From NCBI GenBank assembly GCA_002923375.1, contig BEIJ01000001.1:1426001-1490000 (forward strand): a stretch of 64,000 bases of DNA. Reading direction: 5' to 3'. Below the pieces are notes generated by a model. The model was not told the origin of the DNA. It saw only the letters and a list, made by a program, of their open reading frames with translations, and did no database searches. Positions 16,097 through 23,718 of the stretch are shown here, piece after piece. Within the stretch, counting starts at the first letter, position 1. The number at the start of each line of letters is the position of its first letter. This DNA comes from a bacterium HR33. Its GTDB lineage: Bacteria > Gemmatimonadota > Gemmatimonadetes > Gemmatimonadales > GWC2-71-9. The position numbers and the translations under genes are program-made.

Positions 16097-16558
16097 ATGA
16101 CCGACTCCTTTTATGTAGCCCGAGCCGAAGTGGAGAAGATCGCCGGAGTCCACCGCCGGGCGCGGCTGGCAACTGGCACTGTAATCGACTTTGGGGTGCA
16201 CGGTCCGATCAAAGCACATTACCGGCTGGAGGAATCAGGGGATCTTCCTCTCCCGGTGGACTATCTGGTGGCGGCAACCGGCGGCTGAATGTTGGGAACC
16301 TTGAACGGCGCACTGGAGGTGCGCGGGGTAAGCTTGCCAGGCGATGCGATAAGGGCTACGGTGGAGGGCGAAAACGTACTGGAAGGGAAGCTGCCGGTTC
16401 TCAAGAGCATAAGGGTGCACTACCGGCTGAAGATACCCAAAGGCAGCAGGGAGGTGGTCGAGCGGGCGCTAGCTTCCCATCAGGAAAAATGCCCTACGGC
16501 TCAGTCGCTGAAAGGTGCGGTGGCAGTGAGCTGGACCGCAGATATGGAGGAGGTGTGA
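16097..16558 (+). CDS. OsmC-family peroxidase-like protein, probable selenoprotein (in-frame TGA at 16286-16288)
   Basis: Read through one in-frame TGA, this gives 153 residues, normal for OsmC/Ohr-family proteins, which reduce organic hydroperoxides with a Cys pair. Upstream of the TGA is LPLPVDYLVAATGG and downstream MLGTLNGALEVRGV; in the family this stretch reads P-x-(E/D)-Y-L-(L/V)-A-A-x-x-G-C, so the TGA (residue 64) replaces the peroxidatic Cys. The second Cys is intact in SHQEKCPTAQSL. The frame is unbroken otherwise. A two-tier stem-loop begins 11 bases past the TGA (see the separate entry). ATG 16097 has GAGGTGG just ahead. Without recoding it would be a 63-residue stub plus an 89-residue ORF starting ATG right after the TGA. 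Sec incorporation is inferred; selA/B/C/D are not in this window. Confidence 0.82.
16300..16332 (+). promoter_or_regulatory. Candidate bacterial SECIS element of the OsmC-family selenoprotein
   Basis: Just after the TGA at 16286-16288 the message can fold into an upper stem of six perfect pairs (16308-16313 GCGCAC with 16319-16324 GTGCGC) closed by the 5-base loop UGGAG, and a lower stem of four pairs (16300-16303 with 16329-16332) separated by a small internal loop. The loop begins 25 bases after the TGA and has G at its second position, as expected of bacterial SECIS elements bound by SelB. The element lies inside the coding sequence. Confidence 0.65.
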
Positions 16559-16563
16559 AGGTC

Positions 16564-16929
16564 ATGACAGTAAAGCACGCTGCTCAGGTACCCGAAGAAC
16601 CGGTCAGCGCAGGCCGGGGGACTACGCGCCAGGTGCTTATCGGTCCGGACGAGGCTCCCAACTTCGCAATGCGGCGTTTCATCATGCAGCCCGGCGGAGG
16701 GATGCCGGCCCACACCAACACCGTAGAGCACGAACAGTACGTGCTCAGGGGGAGAGCCCGCATCGGGATCGGCGACAGAGTGGTCGAAGTGCAGCGAGAC
16801 GACGTGGTGTACATACCGGCCGGCACTCCTCACTGGTACGAGGTCATGGGGGACGAGCCGTTCGAGTTCATATGCGTGGTGCCCAACCGTCCCGACCGGG
16901 TGGAACTGGTCGACCGTCCCGCTACCTGA
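16564..16929 (+). CDS. Cupin-domain protein
   Basis: A 121-residue single-cupin protein. Motif 1 is GGGMPAHTNTVEHEQYVLRG, motif 2 is RDDVVYIPAGTPHWYEV; the His/Glu residues would hold a divalent metal. Such small cupins include sugar isomerases, dioxygenases and metal sensors, and the substrate cannot be read from sequence. ATG 16564 lies 5 bases after the OsmC stop; GTG 16555, overlapping that stop, is an alternative. Its end overlaps the end of the convergent CapA-like gene by 8 bases. Co-transcription with the probable selenoprotein suggests an oxidative-stress role, which is inference. Confidence 0.88.
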   Translation: MTVKHAAQVPEEPVSAGRGTTRQVLIGPDEAPNFAMRRFIMQPGGGMPAHTNTVEHEQYVLRGRARIGIGDRVVEVQRDDVVYIPAGTPHWYEVMGDEPFEFICVVPNRPDRVELVDRPAT

Positions 16930-18262
16930 GACGGACCGTTCCGACCCCGTCGCGCCATTCTATCGCGGTTCCAAAGGGCCGCGACCGCTCGGCCAGATCC
17001 TGAATTATCTTCCGGCCTAGTTCGGCATCCGCGAGCATGGGCCGCCCTCTGACCGTACGAGGCCGGCCGAATCCCAAGGTTATGGGATAAAGGTCGATCG
17101 CTTCCAGCGTCTTGCCTCTCCAGCGGGGGACCGCCACCACCGATTCCCAAACTTCCCGCTGGGTGGGGAAGCCTCTGGTATCGTTCGCGTAGCGGGCGTC
17201 GTTGAAATCGGCGACGTGGTGGTTTTCTCCCAGGCCGTAGGGACTGTAGTTTTCGTACGGTAACCTGAGCACGGTTTCGTTCTGAAAGATGAAGTCTCCT
17301 AAGCTGTAAAAGATCGGCTTGCCGCGATAGATCTCGATCCCCCTGAGCACATGGGGCCCGTGACCCACGAACATATCGGCTCCGGCGTCTATCATTGCGC
17401 GGGCGAACGTGACCAGGAACTCGGCGGGTTCTTCGAGACGGCCGCTACTCTCGTGGGCGTGGATGCTGACCACCACGTAGTCCGCCAGGCGCGAGGCGTT
17501 GCGCACCACGGCGGCGATTTCTTCCACGTCTTCCGGATCCGGGGAGCTTCTGATACCCGGGCGGTCGCCGGCCACAAAGACCGTGTTGAACGCTCGGAGC
17601 GTGTCGCCCCGCTCCGGTACCCGGACGCCGATCTCGGATAGCAGGGCGCGCATCCGCTCCAGCTGGTTTTGGGTAACGACCCTCGCAGTGGTGTATCTCA
17701 GAGGGTTCAGGCCCGGGCGGCCTTTGACCGCTCCTTTGGGTTTGCTCGCGGCGGAATGCGGGGGGAAGGTGGAGGCCACCGCCACGAGCGCCACCCTACC
17801 GTCCGCAGTTTCCAAGAAGCGGGCCTCCCGAGCTTCGTACAAGTTCTCGCCCGCCCCGGCGTGGACCAGTCCGGCGGCAGAAGCGTGTTTGAGGGTCAAG
17901 CGCATTCCCTCCACGCCGTAGTCGCCGGTGTGATTGTTAGCCGCTGAAACCAGATCGAAACCGGCCCAAGCCAGCTCCGAAGCGAGGGCCGGTTCGGCTC
18001 TCATGTAGGTTCCTCCGCTCTGGTGCATGGGATACGGCTCGTAGTCGTGAAACAGCATTTCCAGGTTGGTAAACGCCGCATCCGCGTTTCGGATGATTTC
18101 CAGCAACTTCAAAAACTCGGGTTCCCGGTAGGGGGAGAGCCTGCGCGTGATGATAGCGTCGCCCGTCAGCGCGATGGTGAAGGTTCCATCGCCCTGTTGG
18201 GCAGCTGCGGGAGGAAGGACTGACACCCACCAAACGAGGGCAAAAGCGATCCGTCGGACCAT
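16922..18262 (-). CDS. CapA-family metallophosphatase-like protein, exported
   Basis: A 446-residue protein with a signal peptide (FALVWWVSVLPPAAAQ) and the CapA/PgsA metallophosphoesterase-like fold: ALTGDAIITRRL, NADAAFTNLEMLFHDYEP, VSAANNHTGDYGVEGM, VVSIHAHESS and VGHGPHVLRGIEIYRGKPI (about residues 300-320). CapA proteins take part in poly-gamma-glutamate capsule formation or act on cell-wall polymers. No capB/capC neighbours are present, so capsule production is not supported. ATG 18262 has AGGAGG 9 bases upstream. Divergent from the THX gene. Confidence 0.85.
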   Translation of the reverse strand: MVRRIAFALVWWVSVLPPAAAQQGDGTFTIALTGDAIITRRLSPYREPEFLKLLEIIRNADAAFTNLEMLFHDYEPYPMHQSGGTYMRAEPALASELAWAGFDLVSAANNHTGDYGVEGMRLTLKHASAAGLVHAGAGENLYEAREARFLETADGRVALVAVASTFPPHSAASKPKGAVKGRPGLNPLRYTTARVVTQNQLERMRALLSEIGVRVPERGDTLRAFNTVFVAGDRPGIRSSPDPEDVEEIAAVVRNASRLADYVVVSIHAHESSGRLEEPAEFLVTFARAMIDAGADMFVGHGPHVLRGIEIYRGKPIFYSLGDFIFQNETVLRLPYENYSPYGLGENHHVADFNDARYANDTRGFPTQREVWESVVAVPRWRGKTLEAIDLYPITLGFGRPRTVRGRPMLADAELGRKIIQDLAERSRPFGTAIEWRDGVGTVRLR

Positions 18263-18427
18263 TTTTCCAGCCTCCTGCTGCGAACCGGGATAGATATGCG
18301 CCCGGCGCTATTCCCCGTCAAACCGAAGGCTTGACTCCGGCGGTGCCTTTGGCGAGCATTGGAGCACGCCGGAAACGGCGCTTCCTTTCTGGTTTTCGTG
18401 TCTAAGCAAAGCAAGCAGGAGTGGAAC

Positions 18428-18583
18428 GTGGGAAAGGGTGACAAGCGCACTCGGCGCGGAAAGCTGTGGCGCGGTACCTACGGGAAGCGGCGCCCTAGGA
18501 AGAAGAAGAAAAAGTTACAGCAGCAAGCTGCCGAGGGCCTGCAGGGCGAGCCGGCCCCCGTTTCCGAAGGTCCCGCAGCCTGA
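18428..18583 (+). CDS. 30S ribosomal protein THX (bTHX)
   Basis: A 51-residue very basic protein whose first part ([19 protein letters not shown] then [10 protein letters not shown]) is nearly identical to the known small-subunit peptide THX, which packs at the top of the 30S head in Thermus and is found in several other phyla. It has an extra 20-residue Gln/Ala/Glu/Pro tail absent from the shortest homologues. GTG 18428 follows AGGAG by 8 bases. It stands alone between two minus-strand genes. Confidence 0.9.
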   Translation: MGKGDKRTRRGKLWRGTYGKRRPRKKKKKLQQQAAEGLQGEPAPVSEGPAA

Positions 18584-18587
18584 GCCG

Positions 18588-19589
18588 TCATCTGCGGCCG
18601 CGTATATAGTCGTGTAGGGCGAGGAACTTCTCGTACACTACCGGCGCTTTGCGCTTCTGGCCCAATTCTGCCAGCAGTTCGCGCATCCGGCCCCGGCGGG
18701 TTACGTAGAAGCGGAACGTCTCGGCGAAGTCCTCCTGCGGGTGAGTGGCGGCGTACGCGGTCACGTGGTTCACCGGCACGCTCGAGATCCGGCGCCGTTG
18801 AAAATCGACCCAGGTATCGTCCACTCCCCGATACGCCTTGTCCACCTCGCCGAAGACCCGCCGGAAGCGCTCGGTGCGAGTCCAGCGCCAGTTGTGAAAC
18901 AGGAAACTGTGTCCCAGTTCGTGGGTGATGAGCCCCACCAGGGTGGACCAGGGGATCTCGTCTTTGGTGCGCTTTCCCACCACGTAGCGCTGGTCTATCT
19001 CCACGATCTTGGGCCACCTCGGGTCCACTCCGGAGACTCCCGGACGCAGCAACACTCTGTAGCCCCAGGGCTTGATCCGGGAAACCGCCAGGAGCCGGCG
19101 CACCCGCGTCAAAGCCTCGGGTATCAGGTCCTGTCCGGTGGCGTCTTTTCCGCACCAAGGACACCAGTTCATCCAGTCGTCCACTCCCCTCCCGCAATGA
19201 GGGCAGGTTCCCTCGAACTGATCGTCGCTCCAGGTCTGTTCCTTCCCGCACCACGGGCAAAACGGCATGGGATATTCCAGGCCGCCCCCGCAGCCCCAGT
19301 CGCACCGGGCATGAAACTTGAAACCCTTGGGAGCCTTCAGCGGCGTCTCGCTGGAGTAACCTTCCTCGTAGATGTCGGCGCCGCACCAAGGACAGTAAGA
19401 GAACTTGTCGGACACCACCCACCCGCAGTTGTAACACTCCGCTCCGGTCACTTGTCCTTCGTCCCGCCAGACCTGACGGCGGCCGCAGTCGGGGCAGTAC
19501 GGCCAGTACCGCCTCAGTTCGTAGCCGCACGCACACCGCAACTCCGGGCGGGGGATCGGTTCCCTGCGTTTGCGACGTGGTTTACTCAT
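18588..19589 (-). CDS. Metallopeptidase-like protein with four N-terminal zinc ribbons
   Basis: A 333-residue protein. Its first 150 residues hold four zinc-ribbon units: C19-x-C21 with C32/C35; C52/C55 with C66/C69; C96-x3-C100 with C111/C114; C129/C132 with C143/C146, most ending in CPWCG. After a linker there is a zincin-like domain with THELGHSFLFH near residue 222 (HExxH plus a nearby His) and PQEDFAETF near 285 as a possible third ligand. This resembles putative zinc-binding metallopeptidases with ribbon domains. Its ATG overlaps the end of the ATP-grasp gene by 8 bases. Substrate unknown; the ATP-grasp partner hints at an isopeptide or amide bond, which is inference. Confidence 0.75.
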   Translation of the reverse strand: MSKPRRKRREPIPRPELRCACGYELRRYWPYCPDCGRRQVWRDEGQVTGAECYNCGWVVSDKFSYCPWCGADIYEEGYSSETPLKAPKGFKFHARCDWGCGGGLEYPMPFCPWCGKEQTWSDDQFEGTCPHCGRGVDDWMNWCPWCGKDATGQDLIPEALTRVRRLLAVSRIKPWGYRVLLRPGVSGVDPRWPKIVEIDQRYVVGKRTKDEIPWSTLVGLITHELGHSFLFHNWRWTRTERFRRVFGEVDKAYRGVDDTWVDFQRRRISSVPVNHVTAYAATHPQEDFAETFRFYVTRRGRMRELLAELGQKRKAPVVYEKFLALHDYIRGRR

Positions 19590-20592
19590 AGCGCCGCAAT
19601 GCCTCCGCCGCTATTCGCTCGATGAAGTCGTAGTAATCCATGCCGGCTTTCTCGGCGGCCATCGCCAAATCGTGGCCGAAGCTCAAGTAAGGATTGGCGT
19701 TCACTTCTATCACCTTGACTTCCCCGCCGGGGGTCAGCCGAAGATCCAACCGGGCGTAATCCCGAAGCCCCAAAGCCCGGTACGCCACGCGGGCGATCTC
19801 CCGGATCCGCTCGGATGCCAGCTTCGAGATCGGCCTGGCGAAGACATTCTTGATACCTTTGCGCTCGCGGTATTCCTCGTCCCATTTCACCTTGGTGGTG
19901 GCGATCCGGTGCTCCGGCCTGGTTTTCTCCTTGTCGAACACCAGTTCCACGATCGGCAAAATTTCCAAGTCGTCCCCGTTTCCCAGAATGCCCGCGTAAA
20001 GCTCCCGCCCGTCCACCAACTCCTCCGCAATGGCCGGCTGGTCGAACTTCTGGTGCACAAACTCGACCCGAGCCTGTAAGGACGCCTCGTCCCGAACTAC
20101 CGAGGCCTCCGCTATCCCTTCCGACGCATCCCTACCCACCGGCTTTACGATCACCGGAAAGTCCAGTCCCGGAGGCAAGACCGCTGGATCCCCCGGCCGA
20201 TAGGTTGCGAAGCGAGGCACCGGTACGCCGTGAAACGCCAGTACCTTCTTGGTCAGCGCCTTGTTGCGCGTGGCAAGCAGCGTTAGAGGCGGCGATCCCG
20301 TATACCGGTAGCCGTAAGCCTCCAGCAACGCAGGGAATAGATAATCGAGGGACGGGTTGTCGCAAAATCCCTCCGCCAAATTGAATACCAACTCCGGGCC
20401 GAAAGCCGCCAGGCGCTCGGGTAACCGGAAAAGGTCCTCGCGGATACCCACCATCAGCACCTCGTGCTCGCGGGCCAGCAGCGCCTCCGCAACCTCGTAT
20501 TCGGCTTCTTCGACCCCGGCCGCAACCTCCTCTTTGAAGTCCTCGTCCTCCCAGCCGGAGTAGGGGGTGTCGAAGACTACCGCGACTTTCAC
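19582..20592 (-). CDS. ATP-grasp ligase, D-Ala-D-Ala ligase superfamily
   Basis: A 336-residue ATP-grasp enzyme. Motifs in order: NLAEGFCDNPSLDYLFPALLE (Ddl-like N-lobe), TRNKALTKKVLAFHGVPVP, FPVIVKPVGRDASEGI (ATP lysine and loop), IAEELVDGRELYAGIL, and the Mg2+ site VKVIEVNANPYLSFGHDL. It is probably not the cell-wall ligase itself: it differs at VFDKEKTRPEHRIATTK and has no mur/ddl neighbours. GTG 20592 overlaps the mutM stop as GTGA. It is followed with an 8-base overlap by a zinc-ribbon metallopeptidase, a ligase/peptidase pairing that suggests making and breaking of a peptide-like bond. Confidence 0.82.
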   Translation of the reverse strand: MKVAVVFDTPYSGWEDEDFKEEVAAGVEEAEYEVAEALLAREHEVLMVGIREDLFRLPERLAAFGPELVFNLAEGFCDNPSLDYLFPALLEAYGYRYTGSPPLTLLATRNKALTKKVLAFHGVPVPRFATYRPGDPAVLPPGLDFPVIVKPVGRDASEGIAEASVVRDEASLQARVEFVHQKFDQPAIAEELVDGRELYAGILGNGDDLEILPIVELVFDKEKTRPEHRIATTKVKWDEEYRERKGIKNVFARPISKLASERIREIARVAYRALGLRDYARLDLRLTPGGEVKVIEVNANPYLSFGHDLAMAAEKAGMDYYDFIERIAAEALRRYE

Positions 20593-21440
20593 CGGGTTCT
20601 GCGGGCCGGCCGGCCTCCCTGGCAGCGCCAGCAGAAGGTGGTGGCCCGCCCGTCTATGGCGTGAGTGGTGACCAGCGAGGCGCCGCAACGCACGCAGGGC
20701 TGACCCCCGCGCCCGTAGACCCGCAGCGAGAACTGAAATCCGCCCGGCTCCCCGGTGCCCCGCCGGTAATCCCTGAATGTCGTGCCGCCCCCGGTTATCG
20801 CCTCGGAGAGAACCTCCCTGACCGCCAGAAAGAGGCGTTCCAACGACGACCGATCCAGCCGGTTGGCCGGCCTCGACGGATCGATTCCGGCTCTGAACAG
20901 CGCTTCCGCCGCATAGATGTTTCCCACGCCCGCAATCCGCCGCTGATCCATCAGGACCTTCTTGATGGCCTGCGAGCTGGCTCCGATACGCCGGGCGAAT
21001 TCTTCCACTCCGAAGTCCGCCGCAAGAGGCTCCGGTCCGATCCGGGAGGTATAAACCTTCCACTCCCGATCGGTCAGAAGCAATATCCTGCCGAGTCTCC
21101 TGACGTCCCGGTACAGCAGTCGCTCTCCGCGCTCCAAGCCAACCCGAAGAACCACGTAATCGGCGGCTGAGGGTCTCGCGCTTCGGCCGGTTATCAGCAG
21201 GGCACCGGTCATTCCGGGCTGGATGACCATCCGGTGCCCGCTCTCCAAACTGAAGACGGCGTGTTTGGCCCGGCGGGACAGCTCTACGATCCGGTTGCCC
21301 GAGAGGGTCCCCAGTAGGCGCTTCTTGCTTACCCCCCTCAACACGTCGGAGTGGAAAAGTTCGGGATCTTTGAGGGTTCGACCGACCAGCCGCGGAGCTA
21401 GGTCGCGAACGATGGTCTCAACCTCGGGGAGCTCCGGCAC
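20589..21440 (-). CDS. mutM: Formamidopyrimidine-DNA glycosylase
   Basis: A 283-residue base-excision repair enzyme that removes oxidised purines such as 8-oxoguanine and cleaves the abasic site. The N-terminus MPELPEVETIVRDL supplies the catalytic Pro/Glu; the helix-two-turn-helix includes RRIAGVGNIYAAEALFRAGI, and the C-terminal zinc finger is CVRCGASLVTTHAIDGR ending FCWRC. All key parts are present. ATG 21440 overlaps the purD end by 23 bases; the stop overlaps the ATP-grasp start. Confidence 0.96.
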   Translation of the reverse strand: MPELPEVETIVRDLAPRLVGRTLKDPELFHSDVLRGVSKKRLLGTLSGNRIVELSRRAKHAVFSLESGHRMVIQPGMTGALLITGRSARPSAADYVVLRVGLERGERLLYRDVRRLGRILLLTDREWKVYTSRIGPEPLAADFGVEEFARRIGASSQAIKKVLMDQRRIAGVGNIYAAEALFRAGIDPSRPANRLDRSSLERLFLAVREVLSEAITGGGTTFRDYRRGTGEPGGFQFSLRVYGRGGQPCVRCGASLVTTHAIDGRATTFCWRCQGGRPARRTR

Positions 21441-22701
21441 GCTTCAGCTCCCGCCAGGCAATGTCCCGGCGGTAGGTCTTTCCATCGAAGCGGATCAGAT
21501 CGGCAAGATACCGGCTCGCTTGGGCCGCCTTTGGCACGTCGGGCCCCATCCCCACCGCGTTGAGCACCCTCCCTCCCGCTACTCGCAGGGTCCCGTCCGG
21601 ATCTCTGCGGGTTCCGGCGTGGAAGACCAGAGTGTTCTCCGGCAACCGGTCGGGCAGCTCGATGATCGCTCCCTTTTCCGGTGCCTCGGGATAACCTCTC
21701 GCCGCCAATACGGTCGCTACCACGGCCCGCTCCGCCTTGAACGTGGGCTCCACGGGACGCCAGTCTTCACCTGCGGCGATCCTCCACATATGCTCTGCCA
21801 GACCGGTGGAGACGGCGGGCAGCACGACCTGCGCCTCCGGATCGCCAAAGCGACAGTTGAATTCCAGCACGTAAAGTTCCAAGTCCCGGGTCACCATGAG
21901 GCCCACGTACAGCACGCCGCGGTAGGGCGCTCCCGAGTCGGCCAATGCCACGAGAACCGGGCGGACAATGACAGTTACCGCCCGCTCTATCATGAATTCG
22001 TCCGCGAACGACACCGGAGCGTAAGCGCCCATGCCCCCGGTGTTGGGCCCGGTGTCGCCCTGACCCAAACGCTTGTAGTCTTGCGCCGACGGGAAAGCGC
22101 AAGTTTTGATACCGTCCGTCATGAACAGAAGAGAGACCTCTTCCCCCTCGATATACTCTTCCACCAGCACCTCGCGCCCCGCATCCCCGAACTTCCCGGC
22201 GAACATCTCCCTCACCGCCACCTCCGCTTCCCGGCGGGTTTGGCACACGATCGCCCCCTTGCCTGCCGCCAGGCCGGAGGCTTTGACCACCAGCGGTTCC
22301 CGGTGACCCGCCACGTAGCGGAGCGCTTCGGCCTCGTCGGTGAAGGTACGGCTGCGCGGTGTGGACACGGTGCCCCGGGCCATGATCCGCTTGGCGAACG
22401 CCTTGGAGGCTTCGATTTGGGCGGCGGCTTTGGTGGGCCCGAAGACACGAATGTCCCGCGCGGTGAGCTCGTCCACAATTCCCGCGGCCAGCGGTGCCTC
22501 GGGACCTACCACCACGAGATCGATGCCGCGCTCCTTGACGGCGTCCGCTATTGCGGGAAAGTCGTCCTGAGGGATGGGAAGATTGGTGGCCACTTCCGCC
22601 GTCCCGGCGTTGCCTGGGGCGCAAAAGACCTCGGCCTCCTTGGCCAGCGCCCAGCAAAGGGCATGCTCCCTGCCGCCGCCGCCTATCACCAAGATCTTCA
22701 T
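21418..22701 (-). CDS. purD: Phosphoribosylamine-glycine ligase
   Basis: A 427-residue GAR synthetase, second step of purine synthesis. The N-terminus MKILVIGGGGREHALCWAL, the ATP-grasp segments PLVVKASGLAAGKGAIVC and VLVEEYIEGEEVSLLFMTDG, the QDYKRLGQGDTGPNTGGMGA loop and YVLEFNCRFGDPEAQVVLP are all family signatures. ATG 22701 overlaps the stop of the M48 gene (ATGA). No other pur gene lies nearby; it sits in a mixed housekeeping operon. Confidence 0.97.
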   Translation of the reverse strand: MKILVIGGGGREHALCWALAKEAEVFCAPGNAGTAEVATNLPIPQDDFPAIADAVKERGIDLVVVGPEAPLAAGIVDELTARDIRVFGPTKAAAQIEASKAFAKRIMARGTVSTPRSRTFTDEAEALRYVAGHREPLVVKASGLAAGKGAIVCQTRREAEVAVREMFAGKFGDAGREVLVEEYIEGEEVSLLFMTDGIKTCAFPSAQDYKRLGQGDTGPNTGGMGAYAPVSFADEFMIERAVTVIVRPVLVALADSGAPYRGVLYVGLMVTRDLELYVLEFNCRFGDPEAQVVLPAVSTGLAEHMWRIAAGEDWRPVEPTFKAERAVVATVLAARGYPEAPEKGAIIELPDRLPENTLVFHAGTRRDPDGTLRVAGGRVLNAVGMGPDVPKAAQASRYLADLIRFDGKTYRRDIAWRELKRAGAPRG

Positions 22702-23708
22702 TGCCCGGGGCGCTCCTTGAAGGCCTCGGTGAACGCCTTGGCCGCGCGCCGAGCCGCGTCCGCAACTTGACCCACGGTCTTCTTAGCTTCGGAAGCGTAG
22801 TGGGCCGCGGCCTCTTCGAACTCCGCGCCCAGAGGCCGCTTGTGCTCCTCGGCTCCGCGCTTTACGTATCCGCCCTCCAAGATCTCCTGGTATCTCCCCT
22901 GGTCGATCCAACGCTTCAGCTCGGCCGCGCGGAGAGTGTGAAACGGGTGCGTGGCTCCCAGGGTGTTCAGGACTTTGTAAACCGTGTCCAGCGCTCCACC
23001 CTTGGCTTCGTACTCTTCCGCCTGACGCATGAACGCTTCCAAATCCATCTCCTTCATGTCGCCGCCGCCGGCCAGCTTGAGAAAAACCCGCATCGCTGCA
23101 GCGGGGTCTTGGCTCGCCAGCAAGCCGGCCCGGTCAGCGGAAAGCTCGCTTTTACGATACCATTCCAGCAGCGCGAGCTTGATGGGGAGCAGAGCGATCC
23201 CGGCCAGAAACGGCAGGTTCTGGAAGCCCAGCTCCAGGATAAGAATCAGCACCGTACGGTACAGCGCGTGGCCGCTCATCACATGACCCAGCTCGTGGCC
23301 GATCAGCACCCTGAGCTCGTCCGTGTCCAGCAGCCGAACCGCACCCGAGTTCAAAATAATGAAGGGGTGCTCTACTCCCACGGCTCCGGCGTTCACCATC
23401 GGCGTCTGGGTGACGTAAAGCTCCGGTACCTCGGGCCAGTCCAACGTGGCCGCGGTTTCTGTCGCCAGCTGGTGCAAAACCGGGAACTGGGTGGGACCCA
23501 CCCTCACCGCGTTGGCTTGAAACAGCAGCCGTATTCCGCGTTCGCCGAAGGCCCCGACGATCTTCTTTACCGCCTCGTCAAATCCGGGAATCGCACGCAG
23601 CGCCTGAAGGGCCGCCCGGTCGGCGGGATGCTCCCAGGCCGTGGGGGAAATTTGGGCCAGCACCCTGCGGGGCCGCGCGGCGGGCAGGGAAGTGGAATCG
23701 TGGCTCAT
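22698..23708 (-). CDS. M48-family zinc metalloprotease
   Basis: A 336-residue M48 peptidase. The active site is VLIGHELGHVMSGH, with the third zinc ligand in SELSADRAG. A hydrophobic pair of helices (VLILILELGFQNLPFLAGIALLPIKLALL, read with a break) between them suggests membrane attachment, as in HtpX-like enzymes. The C-terminal 50 residues are Ala/Glu/Lys-rich and probably helical. No signal peptide. Probably a membrane protein quality-control protease. It lies 10 bases after the PLP enzyme gene. Confidence 0.9.
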   Translation of the reverse strand: MSHDSTSLPAARPRRVLAQISPTAWEHPADRAALQALRAIPGFDEAVKKIVGAFGERGIRLLFQANAVRVGPTQFPVLHQLATETAATLDWPEVPELYVTQTPMVNAGAVGVEHPFIILNSGAVRLLDTDELRVLIGHELGHVMSGHALYRTVLILILELGFQNLPFLAGIALLPIKLALLEWYRKSELSADRAGLLASQDPAAAMRVFLKLAGGGDMKEMDLEAFMRQAEEYEAKGGALDTVYKVLNTLGATHPFHTLRAAELKRWIDQGRYQEILEGGYVKRGAEEHKRPLGAEFEEAAAHYASEAKKTVGQVADAARRAAKAFTEAFKERPGQ

Positions 23709-23718
23709 GGCGAACTCC

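Noticed and set aside
16289-16558. Separate 89-residue gene starting with ATG just after the TGA
   Set aside because: It begins in the middle of the OsmC fold directly after the catalytic position, and lacks its own ribosome-binding site; reading through TGA restores one normal-length protein.
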